Source of the DNA: Rhodanobacter thiooxydans
GTDB taxonomy: Bacteria > Pseudomonadota > Gammaproteobacteria > Xanthomonadales > Rhodanobacteraceae
DNA length: 64,000 bases
Assembly: GCF_021545845.1 (NCBI RefSeq)
Contig: NZ_CP088923.1
Coordinates: 3,348,001-3,412,000 of the forward strand
Reading direction: 5' to 3'
The position numbers and the translations under genes were made by a program. Of this stretch, positions 27,778 through 35,118 are shown piece after piece (position 1 is the first letter of the stretch; each line of letters begins with the position of its first letter). The notes beneath the pieces are model-generated. The model was not told the DNA's origin and did no database searches. It saw only the letters and a program-made list of their open reading frames with translations.

Positions 27778-27813
27778 GCCTAGAAAACCGTGATGCGAGT
27801 CACGATTCTAGGC
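27778..27813 (-). promoter_or_regulatory. Nested inverted repeat with CRP/Clp-like core upstream of the exopolysaccharide operon
   Basis: The outer arms GCCTAGAA (27778-27785) and TTCTAGGC (27806-27813) are perfect complements. Inside lies CGTGA-N6-TCACG (27789-27804), matching the CRP-family consensus TGTGA-N6-TCACA at four of five bases per half. It is centred about 60 bp upstream of the start codon. A weak -10-like CATAGT (minus strand, 27767-27772) lies between it and the gene. In xanthomonads the CRP homologue Clp controls exopolysaccharide genes, so this is a good operator candidate. Not experimentally supported here. Confidence 0.5.
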
Positions 27814-28153
27814 TTTGGTCAAGTGACCTTCCCGTGAAAACGCTGGAAGGGACGGTGATTGCGTACGGCGGGCCACGGCACCGGCACGACGAGTGGCGTT
27901 GTGCATGTGCCAAACCGGCAGCCGAGCCGATCAATGCTTGAGCCGGCAATGTCGGCAGGTCGATTGATGAAGGTCCCGTTTCGGCGCTTCGCCGTCCCCG
28001 GTCACCAGGCATGACAACAGGTCTCTACTGCTCTCATTGGCGCGCTTTTGCCTCGCCCGGCGGCACGCGCCAAGGATCGGCAAAGGCCCGTGCAACTGCG
28101 CGGCGATGGCCCGACGTGCGAAAATCGGGCCACCGACCGTTATTCTCTATTTC
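27814..28153. other. Divergent intergenic region
   Basis: About 340 bp between the exopolysaccharide operon control site and the small gene at 28154. No gene is supported. A TAGAAT hexamer on the minus strand overlaps the palindrome arm, without a matching -35. Apart from promoters for the two divergent units nothing specific can be read. Confidence 0.35.
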
Positions 28154-28432
28154 ATGACTGCCCAGAAATACGATTTTCGCCAATTCCAGGAAGAGCTCGC
28201 CAGGCTCGAACGCAAGCCCGAACCGCAATCGCCGGCCAAGCCGCTTGGCAAGAAGGCCGTAGCGGCGCAGCGGCTGGCGCGGGCGCGAGAGGAGTTCCTG
28301 GCCTTGCGCCAGCGGCACGAGCTGAGCGTGGCCGACGTGGTGGCGTTCTTCCCGGAGGAGGAAGGCATTGCCTATCTGCAGGAATTGATTGCGGCGGCGC
28401 AGGCGAAGCCGCGGCGGACACGGAAGGCGTAG
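28154..28432 (+). CDS. Small charged hypothetical protein
   Basis: This 92-residue protein starts MTAQKYDFRQFQEELARLERKPEPQ. It is rich in Lys, Arg, Glu and Ala, with predicted helices (AVAAQRLARAREEFLALRQRHELSVADVVAFFPEEEGIAYLQELIAAA) and a basic tail (KPRRTRKA). No signal peptide or membrane segment. I do not recognise the family. The VADVVAFFPEEEG stretch could be a small DNA- or protein-binding helical module. The ATG at 28154 was chosen over upstream codons because composition changes there. The LysM lipoprotein gene follows after 27 bp. Confidence 0.6.
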   Translation: MTAQKYDFRQFQEELARLERKPEPQSPAKPLGKKAVAAQRLARAREEFLALRQRHELSVADVVAFFPEEEGIAYLQELIAAAQAKPRRTRKA

Positions 28433-28459
28433 ACGGATGCCGGCACGGGGGATCAGCAC

Positions 28460-29371
28460 ATGACGAGTCTGCCCAACGACACCTGCGCGCTCTCGCCCGC
28501 TGCCGCCGGCCGGTGGCAACGGGCGATGCTGATGGCGGTGACCCTGGCCACGCTGGGGCTGGGCGGCTGCGCGCAGCTGCGCGACAGGCATGCCGCGGTG
28601 GTGGTCACGCCATCAGCAGCGCCGGCGGCAGCGGCGACATCGACAGACGCCTCCAGGGAGCCGTCGCTGGCCGCGATCGGCGACCGGCTCCAGTCCGGCC
28701 ACTACGCCGAAGGCGAAAAGGCCTTGCGCCGGATCCTGGAACGGCGCCCGGGCGACCGTGCCGCACGGGCCATGTTGCGCCAGCTCACCGCCGATCCACG
28801 GCAGGAGCTGGGCGAGCGCTGGCGCGCGCACGTGGTGCAACCGGGCGATTCCTACAGCACGCTGGCTGCGCGCTACCTCGGCGACCCGAACCTGTTCCTG
28901 ATCCTGGCCCGCTACAACGGTTCGACCAATCCTTCGCTGCTGCGCGTCGGCGAGACGCTGCACATGCCGCTGTCGGCCGCCGCCAATGCGGCACCCGCGG
29001 TGTCGGCGGCGACCACGTTGCCGACGGCGGTCGTGCGATCCGCCGAGCCGCCGGCGGCCGCCGCGCGCCGACTGCAGGACGAGAGCGTGTCCCTGCTCGG
29101 TCAGGGCCACCAGCAGCAGGCGCTGGCCCGCCTCGACCAGGCGCTGAGCATCGACCCCAGCCTGAAGCCGACCGGCACCGGCGCGGTCGCGCTGCGCAAG
29201 CAACTGCTGGACTCGTATCACGAGCGCGCGATCGTGCTGTACCGCGACCAGCAGCTGGACCAGGCCATCGCGCTGTGGGACCGGATCCTGGCGATCGCGC
29301 CGGACTACGAACCGGCGATCGTCTACCGCACCCGCGCGCGCGAGCTCAAGCAGCGGCTCAAGCAATACTGA
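28460..29371 (+). CDS. LysM-domain lipoprotein with TPR-like repeats
   Basis: The 303-residue protein carries a lipoprotein signal (MLMAVTLATLGLGGC, Cys about residue 37). A TPR-like helical pair (GDRLQSGHYAEGEKALRRILERRPGDRAARAML) follows, then a LysM-like domain (HVVQPGDSYSTLAARYLGDPNLFLILARYNGSTNPSLLRVGETLHMP). A second TPR-like segment covers about 230-300. LysM binds peptidoglycan, so this is probably a cell-wall-attached scaffold. Its stop codon is one end of a 14-bp palindrome shared with the convergent kinase gene. The function is unknown. Confidence 0.75.
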   Translation: MTSLPNDTCALSPAAAGRWQRAMLMAVTLATLGLGGCAQLRDRHAAVVVTPSAAPAAAATSTDASREPSLAAIGDRLQSGHYAEGEKALRRILERRPGDRAARAMLRQLTADPRQELGERWRAHVVQPGDSYSTLAARYLGDPNLFLILARYNGSTNPSLLRVGETLHMPLSAAANAAPAVSAATTLPTAVVRSAEPPAAAARRLQDESVSLLGQGHQQQALARLDQALSIDPSLKPTGTGAVALRKQLLDSYHERAIVLYRDQQLDQAIALWDRILAIAPDYEPAIVYRTRARELKQRLKQY

Positions 29372-29382
29372 GCCGCGGCTCA
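29369..29382. terminator. Perfect 14-bp palindrome joining two convergent stop codons
   Basis: TGAGCCGCGGCTCA reads the same on both strands. Its first three bases are the LysM gene's TGA and its last three are the kinase gene's TGA on the other strand. A very short hairpin with no U-tract, so any terminator role would be weak or Rho-dependent. Confidence 0.35.
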
Positions 29383-31086
29383 GGGTTCGCCGGCACCGTC
29401 TTCCGTGACCGCAGCCATGATCCGCGTCGGCCGCGTGACATCTTCGCCGGCGGCGGCCGGCGCGGGCGTCGCTGACCGGTGCTGACGCGCCTGCAACGCG
29501 CCGTTCATCAGGTTGAAGGCATCGAACAGCCGGCCCAGCTCGTCGCGGCGGGCCAGCCGGATGCGGTGGCGAAAATCGCCGCGCGCCACCTTCAGCAGTG
29601 CATCGCCAAGCAGCGCCAGCATGTTGAGCGGGCGGCGGAACAGCCAGTAGGCCGCGCCAACCACCGCAGCCAGGGTCAGCACCAGCACTACGGCGATCAC
29701 CCACAAGGTGGTCCGCTGCGCCGCACGCAGCGCTGCGTTGCTGATGCCCAGGCGCAGCTCGCCCACGGTCTTGGCCTGGTACTGGATCGGCACGTCGAAC
29801 AGCAGCATGCCGCCCTGCCCGCGGTCGCCGGCGGTACGGCTGAGGTAGCTCCGGACGTCACCCGATGGCGGCAGATATTTCTCGCCGTCGGGCGCGGACA
29901 GCCGCTGGCCGACCTCCCGCGGTTGTGTGCTGGCGATGATGCCGCCGTCGCGGCCGGCGATCGCCAGGTAGCGGATCTGCTGGTTGCGCGAGACGTCGGT
30001 GACCAGCGCGCGCGTGGCGGCCTGGTCGCCGAGCAGCAGGTTCTCGGCCGATTCGCCGGCGATCATGCGCCCCATCGAGCTGCCGAAATCCAGCGCCACG
30101 CCGGTTACCGCGGCGTTCTGCTTGGCATAGATCGCGGCCAGCCCCAGCATCAGCACCAGGCTCAGGATCGCGCCCAGGCTGCTGGCCCAGCGCAGGCGCA
30201 GGGAAATGATGCGGGTGGTCAGCGGATTCTCGCGCTCGCGCTCGTACTCGCGCGCGGCCAGGCGCAGGTCGTCGATGACCTCCGCGCCGCGCTGGTAGCG
30301 GGACTCCGCCACGGGCGCCAGCAGGGTGCGCACGATGCTGACCAGGATCGACGGCGTGGCCGGGTCGCGCGGGCGGATCGGCGGCCGCGGCAGACGCAGG
30401 CGCTTGCGCAGCAGTTGCTGCGGGTTGCCGATATCCGGCCACGGCAGCTTGCCGACGACCAACCAGTACAGCACCACGCCCAGCGAGAACAGGTCACTGC
30501 GCGCATCGGTGCGCTCGCCGCGCAGGCGCTCCAGCGCCATGTAGGCCGGGGTGCCGCCGATTTCCGCGGAGGTCCCGCCGGCGTCGCCCGGCGAGCCGCG
30601 GCGCTCGGCAATGCCGAAGTCGCTGATCTTGGCGTAGCTCCAGCCGTCGACCAGCATGATGTTTTCGGGCTTGACGTCGTGGTGCACGATGCCGCGCGCA
30701 TGCGCGTAGTCGAGCGCCGCGGCAAGCTGGCCCACCAGGTCGATGACCACCGGCAGCGGCGGAAAGCCCGCGCGGGCGACGGCGCTGGCAAGCGTCTCGC
30801 CCGGCAGCCGCTCCATCGCGATGTAGGAGCGGCCGTCGTCGGTCTCGCCGACGTCGAAGATGGTGACGATGTGCGGGTGGGTCAGGTGCCCGGCCGCGCG
30901 CGCCTCGATCAGGAAACGGCGGCGGTAGGCGGGGTCGGCGGCCACCTCGCGGTGCAGGCACTTGATCGCCACCTTGCGCTCGATGTCCGGGTCGAAGCCG
31001 GCGTAGACGACCGCCATCGCACCTTCGCCGAGCACGCCCTCGATGCGGTAGCGACCGACATGCTGCGGAATGGCGTCCGCGCTCAC
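29380..31086 (-). CDS. Transmembrane Ser/Thr protein kinase with extracytoplasmic sensor and HAMP domain
   Basis: This 568-residue receptor kinase has an N-terminal Hanks kinase domain: glycine loop GVLGEGAMAVVY, Lys42 in VAIK, catalytic loop HHDVKPEN with His-His-Asp (135-137) instead of His-Arg-Asp, and DFG at 156-158; the APE motif is degenerate (ALE). TM1 is about 301-320, a periplasmic domain 321-458, and TM2 461-483. A HAMP domain follows (RRPLNMLALLGDALLKVARGDF...RRDELGRLFDAFNLMNGAL). The GTG start at 31086 overlaps the FHA gene stop (GTGA); an alternative GTG lies at 31107. Coupling with an FHA protein suggests a phospho-signalling pair. Confidence 0.88.
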   Translation of the reverse strand: MSADAIPQHVGRYRIEGVLGEGAMAVVYAGFDPDIERKVAIKCLHREVAADPAYRRRFLIEARAAGHLTHPHIVTIFDVGETDDGRSYIAMERLPGETLASAVARAGFPPLPVVIDLVGQLAAALDYAHARGIVHHDVKPENIMLVDGWSYAKISDFGIAERRGSPGDAGGTSAEIGGTPAYMALERLRGERTDARSDLFSLGVVLYWLVVGKLPWPDIGNPQQLLRKRLRLPRPPIRPRDPATPSILVSIVRTLLAPVAESRYQRGAEVIDDLRLAAREYERERENPLTTRIISLRLRWASSLGAILSLVLMLGLAAIYAKQNAAVTGVALDFGSSMGRMIAGESAENLLLGDQAATRALVTDVSRNQQIRYLAIAGRDGGIIASTQPREVGQRLSAPDGEKYLPPSGDVRSYLSRTAGDRGQGGMLLFDVPIQYQAKTVGELRLGISNAALRAAQRTTLWVIAVVLVLTLAAVVGAAYWLFRRPLNMLALLGDALLKVARGDFRHRIRLARRDELGRLFDAFNLMNGALQARQHRSATPAPAAAGEDVTRPTRIMAAVTEDGAGEP

Positions 31087-31607
31087 GGCGACCCGCGCAA
31101 CCACCACACCAGCGCGGCCAGCGCCGCCACCGCGGCGAGCAGCACCGCGACGACGATCCGGCGCCGCGATGCCGGTTCCGGCTGGCCATGCTCACGGGTC
31201 AGGAACACGAACTCCGCCTGCCCCAGCCGGATGTGGTCGCCGTGGCGCAAGGCCACCTCGTGGATACGCTGGTCGTTCACGAAGGTGCCGTTGGTGGACA
31301 GCGTGTTGACGATGATGCAGTGACCGTTCTGGTTGGTGATCCAGGCATGGTTGCCCGACACGCTGAGGTCGTCGATGACGATCTCGTTGTCGCCCCGGCG
31401 GCCGATGGACTGGCGGCCCGGGCCCAGCGCGAAGCGATACCCCTCGATGCCGGCGCTGGTGCCTTCGAGCACCGGTTCGTGCACGCTGATCCGGCGATCC
31501 GTCGCGCTCGCGGTCTCGCTGGCGTATTGCCGCAGCGCCTCGGTGGAAAAAAACCGGGTGCCCTGCGGTCCGCCGGAAGGGCGAAACGGTGCCTGACGCT
31601 CACTCAT
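31083..31607 (-). CDS. FHA-domain membrane-anchored protein
   Basis: The 174-residue protein contains a forkhead-associated domain at about 55-135 (FALGPGRQSIGRRGDNEIVIDDLSVSGNHAWITNQNGHCIIVNTLSTNGTFVNDQRI). It has the phosphothreonine-binding GR, S-x-x-H and NGT-x-VN motifs. A single C-terminal TM helix (IVVAVLLAAVAALAALVWWL) places the FHA domain in the cytoplasm. It is encoded immediately before, and overlapping, the Ser/Thr kinase, so it is the obvious phospho-dependent partner. ATG at 31607; much longer open frame upstream is antisense to the peptidase gene and was rejected. Confidence 0.9.
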   Translation of the reverse strand: MSERQAPFRPSGGPQGTRFFSTEALRQYASETASATDRRISVHEPVLEGTSAGIEGYRFALGPGRQSIGRRGDNEIVIDDLSVSGNHAWITNQNGHCIIVNTLSTNGTFVNDQRIHEVALRHGDHIRLGQAEFVFLTREHGQPEPASRRRIVVAVLLAAVAALAALVWWLRGSP

Positions 31608-31808
31608 CAAAACCTCACCCCCTGGGCCAGCCGGCACTATAGCCAACTGGCGGCTACCGGGCATGAACACGGCTATCGGCGCAGCAGCGAAAAGCTTGAC
31701 GCCCGCGTCACCTGCCTGAACGCCAGCCACCAGCACGATGCCGCGTTCACCGCCGATTGCTTGGGCCGATTCGAGACTCGGGTTTCCGCAGGCAACCAGG
31801 TGTCCTCC

Positions 31809-32243
31809 ATGGTCCACAAGCTCGCTCCACTGGCCCTCACCCTGGCGCTGGGAACATTGGCGCTGGGCATTTCCTCCGCTGCGGTGGCGCAGCAGGCGAT
31901 GACCGAGCCGCAGGTACAAAGCCGGCTCACCGCGCAGGGCTATACCAAGGTGCACGACCTGAAGTTCAAGGACGGCATGTGGCACGCCGAAGCCAGGAGC
32001 GCGAACGGCAGCCGGGTCGACCTGCGCATCGACGCCAGCACCGGCCAGGTGTACCCGGACGAGCAGGTGTCGCGACTGAGCAAGGACGATGTCCGTGCCG
32101 CCCTGGAAACCCAGGGCTACACGCACGTGCACGACCTCGACTTCGACGACGGCATGTGGAAGGCCAAGGCCAGGAACCCGGCCGACAACCCCGTCAAGCT
32201 GAAGATCGACGCCACCAGCGGCAAGGTGGTCGGCACCTACTAG
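31809..32243 (+). CDS. Secreted PepSY-domain protein
   Basis: The 144-residue protein has a signal peptide (KLAPLALTLALGTLALGISSAAVAQ). Two tandem PepSY repeats follow, each with the pattern 'L-x-x-x-GY-T-x-VHDL-x-F-x-DGMW-x-A-x-A ... V-x-L-x-ID-x-x-x-G-x-V' (about 31-88 and 92-144). PepSY modules inhibit proteases or act as periplasmic metal/redox accessory domains. Divergent from the FHA gene across about 200 bp; M28 peptidase follows 81 bp downstream. A role as peptidase modulator is speculation. Confidence 0.82.
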   Translation: MVHKLAPLALTLALGTLALGISSAAVAQQAMTEPQVQSRLTAQGYTKVHDLKFKDGMWHAEARSANGSRVDLRIDASTGQVYPDEQVSRLSKDDVRAALETQGYTHVHDLDFDDGMWKAKARNPADNPVKLKIDATSGKVVGTY

Positions 32244-32324
32244 GCGGTCCGCCGCCGGCTGGACCCGCCCGCGGTCGCTCACTACCATCGGGGAATCCTC
32301 TCTCCCCCCGACAGGTGATTGCCC

Positions 32325-33977
32325 GTGAAGCGACTGCTCCTCTCTGCCCTGGTGATGGCGGCCTGCGCCACTGCGCAGGCCGCCGACGCCCCCACTTTCA
32401 GCACCGAACGGCTGTCGGCCGAGGTGAAGACGCTGTCCTCCGATGCGTTCGAGGGCCGTGGCCCGGCCACGCCGGGTGAGGCCAAGACCATCGACTACGT
32501 GGTAGCGCAGATGCAGGCCGCCGGCTTGCAGCCCGGCGGCGACCTCAAGGACGGCAAGCGCAGCTGGACCCAGGCGGTGCCGCTGCGGCGCAGCCAGATC
32601 GTGGGCGCGCCGGCACTGAAGCTGGGCCTCGGCGGCAAGCAGGAAACGCTGACCCAGGGTGAACAGATCGCTGTGCGCGCGCCGATGGACGGCTCGACCA
32701 CGGTGGCGATCGAGAACGCGCCGCTGGTGTTCGTGGGCTACGGCGTCAAGGCGCCGGAGCGCCACTGGGACGACTTCAAGGGCGTCGACCTGCACGGCAA
32801 GATCGCCGTGGTGCTGATCAACGACCCCGACTTCGAGACCGGCCACGGCGACTTCGGCGGCAAGGCCATGACCTACTACGGCCGCTGGACCTACAAGTAC
32901 GAGGAAGCCGCGCGGCAGGGCGCGCTGGGCCTGCTGATCGTGCACGAAACCGCGCCGGCCTCGTACGGCTGGGCCACGGTGAAGAACTCCAACACCAACA
33001 CGATGTTCGACATCGTGCGCGACAAGCCCGGCTCCGTGCATCCGCAACTGGAAGGCTGGATCCAGCGGGACCTGGCAGTGCGCATGTTCAAGCATGCCGG
33101 ACTGGATTTCGATGCGTTGAAGAAGCAGGCCCAGACCCGCGCGTTCAAGCCGGTGACGCTGAAGGGCGAGAGCCTGTCGGCAAACTTCAAGGTCGATACC
33201 GGGGTGATCACCTCGCACAACATCGTAGGCATGGTCGAGGGCAGCAAACACCCGGACGAGACGGTGATCTACAGCGCGCACTGGGACCACCTCGGCGTCG
33301 GCGCGCCCGACGCGAAGGGCGACCGCATCTACAACGGCGCGGTGGACAACGCCACCGGCACCGCGGCGCTGATCGAGATCGGCCGTGCGTTCGCGCAGGG
33401 GCCGAAGCCCGAACGCTCGGTGGTGTTCCTCAACGTCACCGCCGAGGAGAAGGGCCTGCTCGGCTCCGAGTACTACGCCGCCAACCCGCTGTACCCGCTG
33501 GCCACCACGGTGGGCGTGCTCAACATGGACGCGCTCGACCCGCACGGCCCGGCGCGCAACTTCACCATCTCCGGCAGCGCCAAGCTCGGCCTGCTGGACG
33601 ACCTGGTGGCCAAGGCAAAGCAGTACGGCATGAGCTACACCGCGGACCCGAAGCCGGAAGCCGGCTACTTCTTCCGCTCCGATCACTTCTCGTTCGCCAA
33701 GCGCGGCGTGCCGGCGGTGTCATTCGGCTCCGGCAACGACTGGGTCGACGGCGGCATCAAGGCCGGCAAGGCAGCGGCCGACGACTACACCGCCAAGCGC
33801 TACCACCAGCCTGGCGACGAATGGCAGGCCAGCTGGACCTTCACCGGCATGGCGCGCGACCTGCAGCTGCTCTATGCCGTGGGCAGCCAGCTGGCGAATT
33901 CCGACCAGTGGCCGGACTGGAGCAAGGACTCCGAGTTCCGCGGCATCCGCGACGCCAGCGCCGCCGAGCGCAAGTAA
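32325..33977 (+). CDS. Secreted M28-family metallopeptidase with PA domain
   Basis: The 550-residue protein has a signal peptide (KRLLLSALVMAACATAQAADA). A protease-associated insert spans about 125-250. The M28 zinc-binding set is complete: His and Asp in SAHWDHLG, Asp in NGAVDNATGTA, Glu-Glu in TAEEKGLLGS, Asp in NMDALDP and His in FRSDHFSFAKRGVPA. Expected reaction: aminopeptidase-type cleavage of peptides in the periplasm or outside. GTG at 32325 fits AGGTGA six bases upstream better than the TTG two codons earlier. Convergent with the esterase gene. Confidence 0.92.
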   Translation: MKRLLLSALVMAACATAQAADAPTFSTERLSAEVKTLSSDAFEGRGPATPGEAKTIDYVVAQMQAAGLQPGGDLKDGKRSWTQAVPLRRSQIVGAPALKLGLGGKQETLTQGEQIAVRAPMDGSTTVAIENAPLVFVGYGVKAPERHWDDFKGVDLHGKIAVVLINDPDFETGHGDFGGKAMTYYGRWTYKYEEAARQGALGLLIVHETAPASYGWATVKNSNTNTMFDIVRDKPGSVHPQLEGWIQRDLAVRMFKHAGLDFDALKKQAQTRAFKPVTLKGESLSANFKVDTGVITSHNIVGMVEGSKHPDETVIYSAHWDHLGVGAPDAKGDRIYNGAVDNATGTAALIEIGRAFAQGPKPERSVVFLNVTAEEKGLLGSEYYAANPLYPLATTVGVLNMDALDPHGPARNFTISGSAKLGLLDDLVAKAKQYGMSYTADPKPEAGYFFRSDHFSFAKRGVPAVSFGSGNDWVDGGIKAGKAAADDYTAKRYHQPGDEWQASWTFTGMARDLQLLYAVGSQLANSDQWPDWSKDSEFRGIRDASAAERK

Positions 33978-33988
33978 CCCAAGCTGTG

Positions 33989-34096
33989 CTCCCTCCCCTG
34001 CGCAGCAGGAGAGGGTTGGGGTGGGGTCAGCTCTTGATCTTCCCCGCCAGCCTGAGCAACCCCCTCCCCACCTCCCCCTGCACGCAGGGGGAGGAG
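33989..34096. repeat. REP-like inverted repeat between convergent genes
   Basis: Two related C-rich hairpin units (CTCCCTCCCC-TGCGCAGCAGG and CCTCCCCCTGCACGCAGGGGG) face each other, with GTTGGGGTGGGG complementing CCCCACC across the loop. The element fills the gap between the M28 peptidase and esterase stops. Likely a BIME/REP-type element that may also stop convergent transcription. Confidence 0.55.
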
Positions 34097-34140
34097 TCGA
34101 AACCTTGTTCCCTGCATCGCAAAGCGAGGAGCAAAGGCGA

Positions 34141-35118
34141 TCAACGCCGGCCGTAAGCCCAGCGCAGGAACAGCGGCAACATCTGCTTCCATGACGCCTG
34201 GTTGTGCTGGCCGCCCGGCAACAGGAACAACGAGGCATCCGCCCTGCGCGACGGATGCCCCGCATAGTCCAGGTTGATCGAATAACCGAGCTGACTCAGG
34301 CCACGCGCGCGAAAGCCGTCGGCACCGCGATAGCCTCCCAGCAGATCCTGCACGTCGTCGATCGTGTCGTTGACGCCGTCGCCATCGCGGTCATCGCTCT
34401 CTTCCGTCGTGCCCACCGCGAACCACATCTTCAGGCCGGCGCGCCGGGGTCCGCGATCGACCATCGCTTGCGCCAGCCGCGTGTGCTGGATCGCGGTGGC
34501 GCTGCTGCGGTCCGCCGCCAGCCAGAACGAGGGCGAGAAGGCGCCGACCCGGCCGAACAGCTCCGGATATTGCCAGCCGAGGCCGAACGCGTTCAGCGCA
34601 CCGAGCGACCAGCCCAGTATCGTGCGTCCGCGTGCGGCGCGGCGCGTGCGGTAGTGCGCGTCGACATAGGGCACCAGCACGGTGGCGACCCAGGCGGAAT
34701 AGTCCCGCGCGCGCACGCCGATCGGGCCGATCCGCGAACCGCCGACGAGGCTGCGCGCGCTGGCGCGATCGAACAGGCCGTAGCCGCTGGCTCGGTCGTC
34801 GAGCATGCGGATCGCCACCACGATCACCGGCTCGATCGCCCGCTCGCGGTACAGCCGCGCCAATGTCGGCTGCAGCTCCACCGCGGGCATGTCCTGGCCG
34901 TCGTTCGCGTACAGCACCGGGTAGCGACGTGCCGTCGCCGGCGTGTAACCCGGCGGCAGGTAGACCGTCACCGCGATCTTCTGCGGCGCAAACGCCGGCG
35001 CGTCGAGTTGCAACTGCACCGGAGCGTCAGCGGCGACGCCCTGCGACGCGATCGTGCTGCCGCTGACGAGCGAGGCGCCGAACAGCAGCCACGGCAGGAC
35101 GACGAGGCGAAGCATCAT
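34141..35118 (-). CDS. Secreted alpha/beta-hydrolase, esterase D-like
   Basis: The 325-residue protein has a signal peptide (MMLRLVVLPWLLFGASLVSGS). The hydrolase core reads VTVYLPPGYTPATARRYPVLYANDGQD, with the nucleophile elbow GWSLGA (GxSxG), and a late His in LFLLPGGQHNQASW. It belongs to the putative esterase family (Esterase D/IroE-like), which includes feruloyl and acetyl esterases and carbohydrate-binding-linked enzymes. Insert EESDDRDGDGVNDTIDD resembles a Ca-binding loop. ATG overlaps the alpha-glucosidase stop (TGATG), so it is in the maltodextrin regulon. Substrate unknown. Confidence 0.8.
   Translation of the reverse strand: MMLRLVVLPWLLFGASLVSGSTIASQGVAADAPVQLQLDAPAFAPQKIAVTVYLPPGYTPATARRYPVLYANDGQDMPAVELQPTLARLYRERAIEPVIVVAIRMLDDRASGYGLFDRASARSLVGGSRIGPIGVRARDYSAWVATVLVPYVDAHYRTRRAARGRTILGWSLGALNAFGLGWQYPELFGRVGAFSPSFWLAADRSSATAIQHTRLAQAMVDRGPRRAGLKMWFAVGTTEESDDRDGDGVNDTIDDVQDLLGGYRGADGFRARGLSQLGYSINLDYAGHPSRRADASLFLLPGGQHNQASWKQMLPLFLRWAYGRR

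Noticed and set aside
27755..27940. Sigma-54 (-24/-12) promoter upstream of the exopolysaccharide operon
   Set aside because: GGCAGAAGCATAGTTGC and TTTGGCACATGCAC resemble the consensus, but the first has spacing 3 bp too long between GG and GC, and the second lacks the TTGC element.
31083..33686. An 867-codon minus-strand frame continuing upstream of the FHA protein
   Set aside because: Everything before the MSERQ start is antisense to the PepSY and M28 peptidase genes and shows only shadow composition. The FHA protein starts at 31607.
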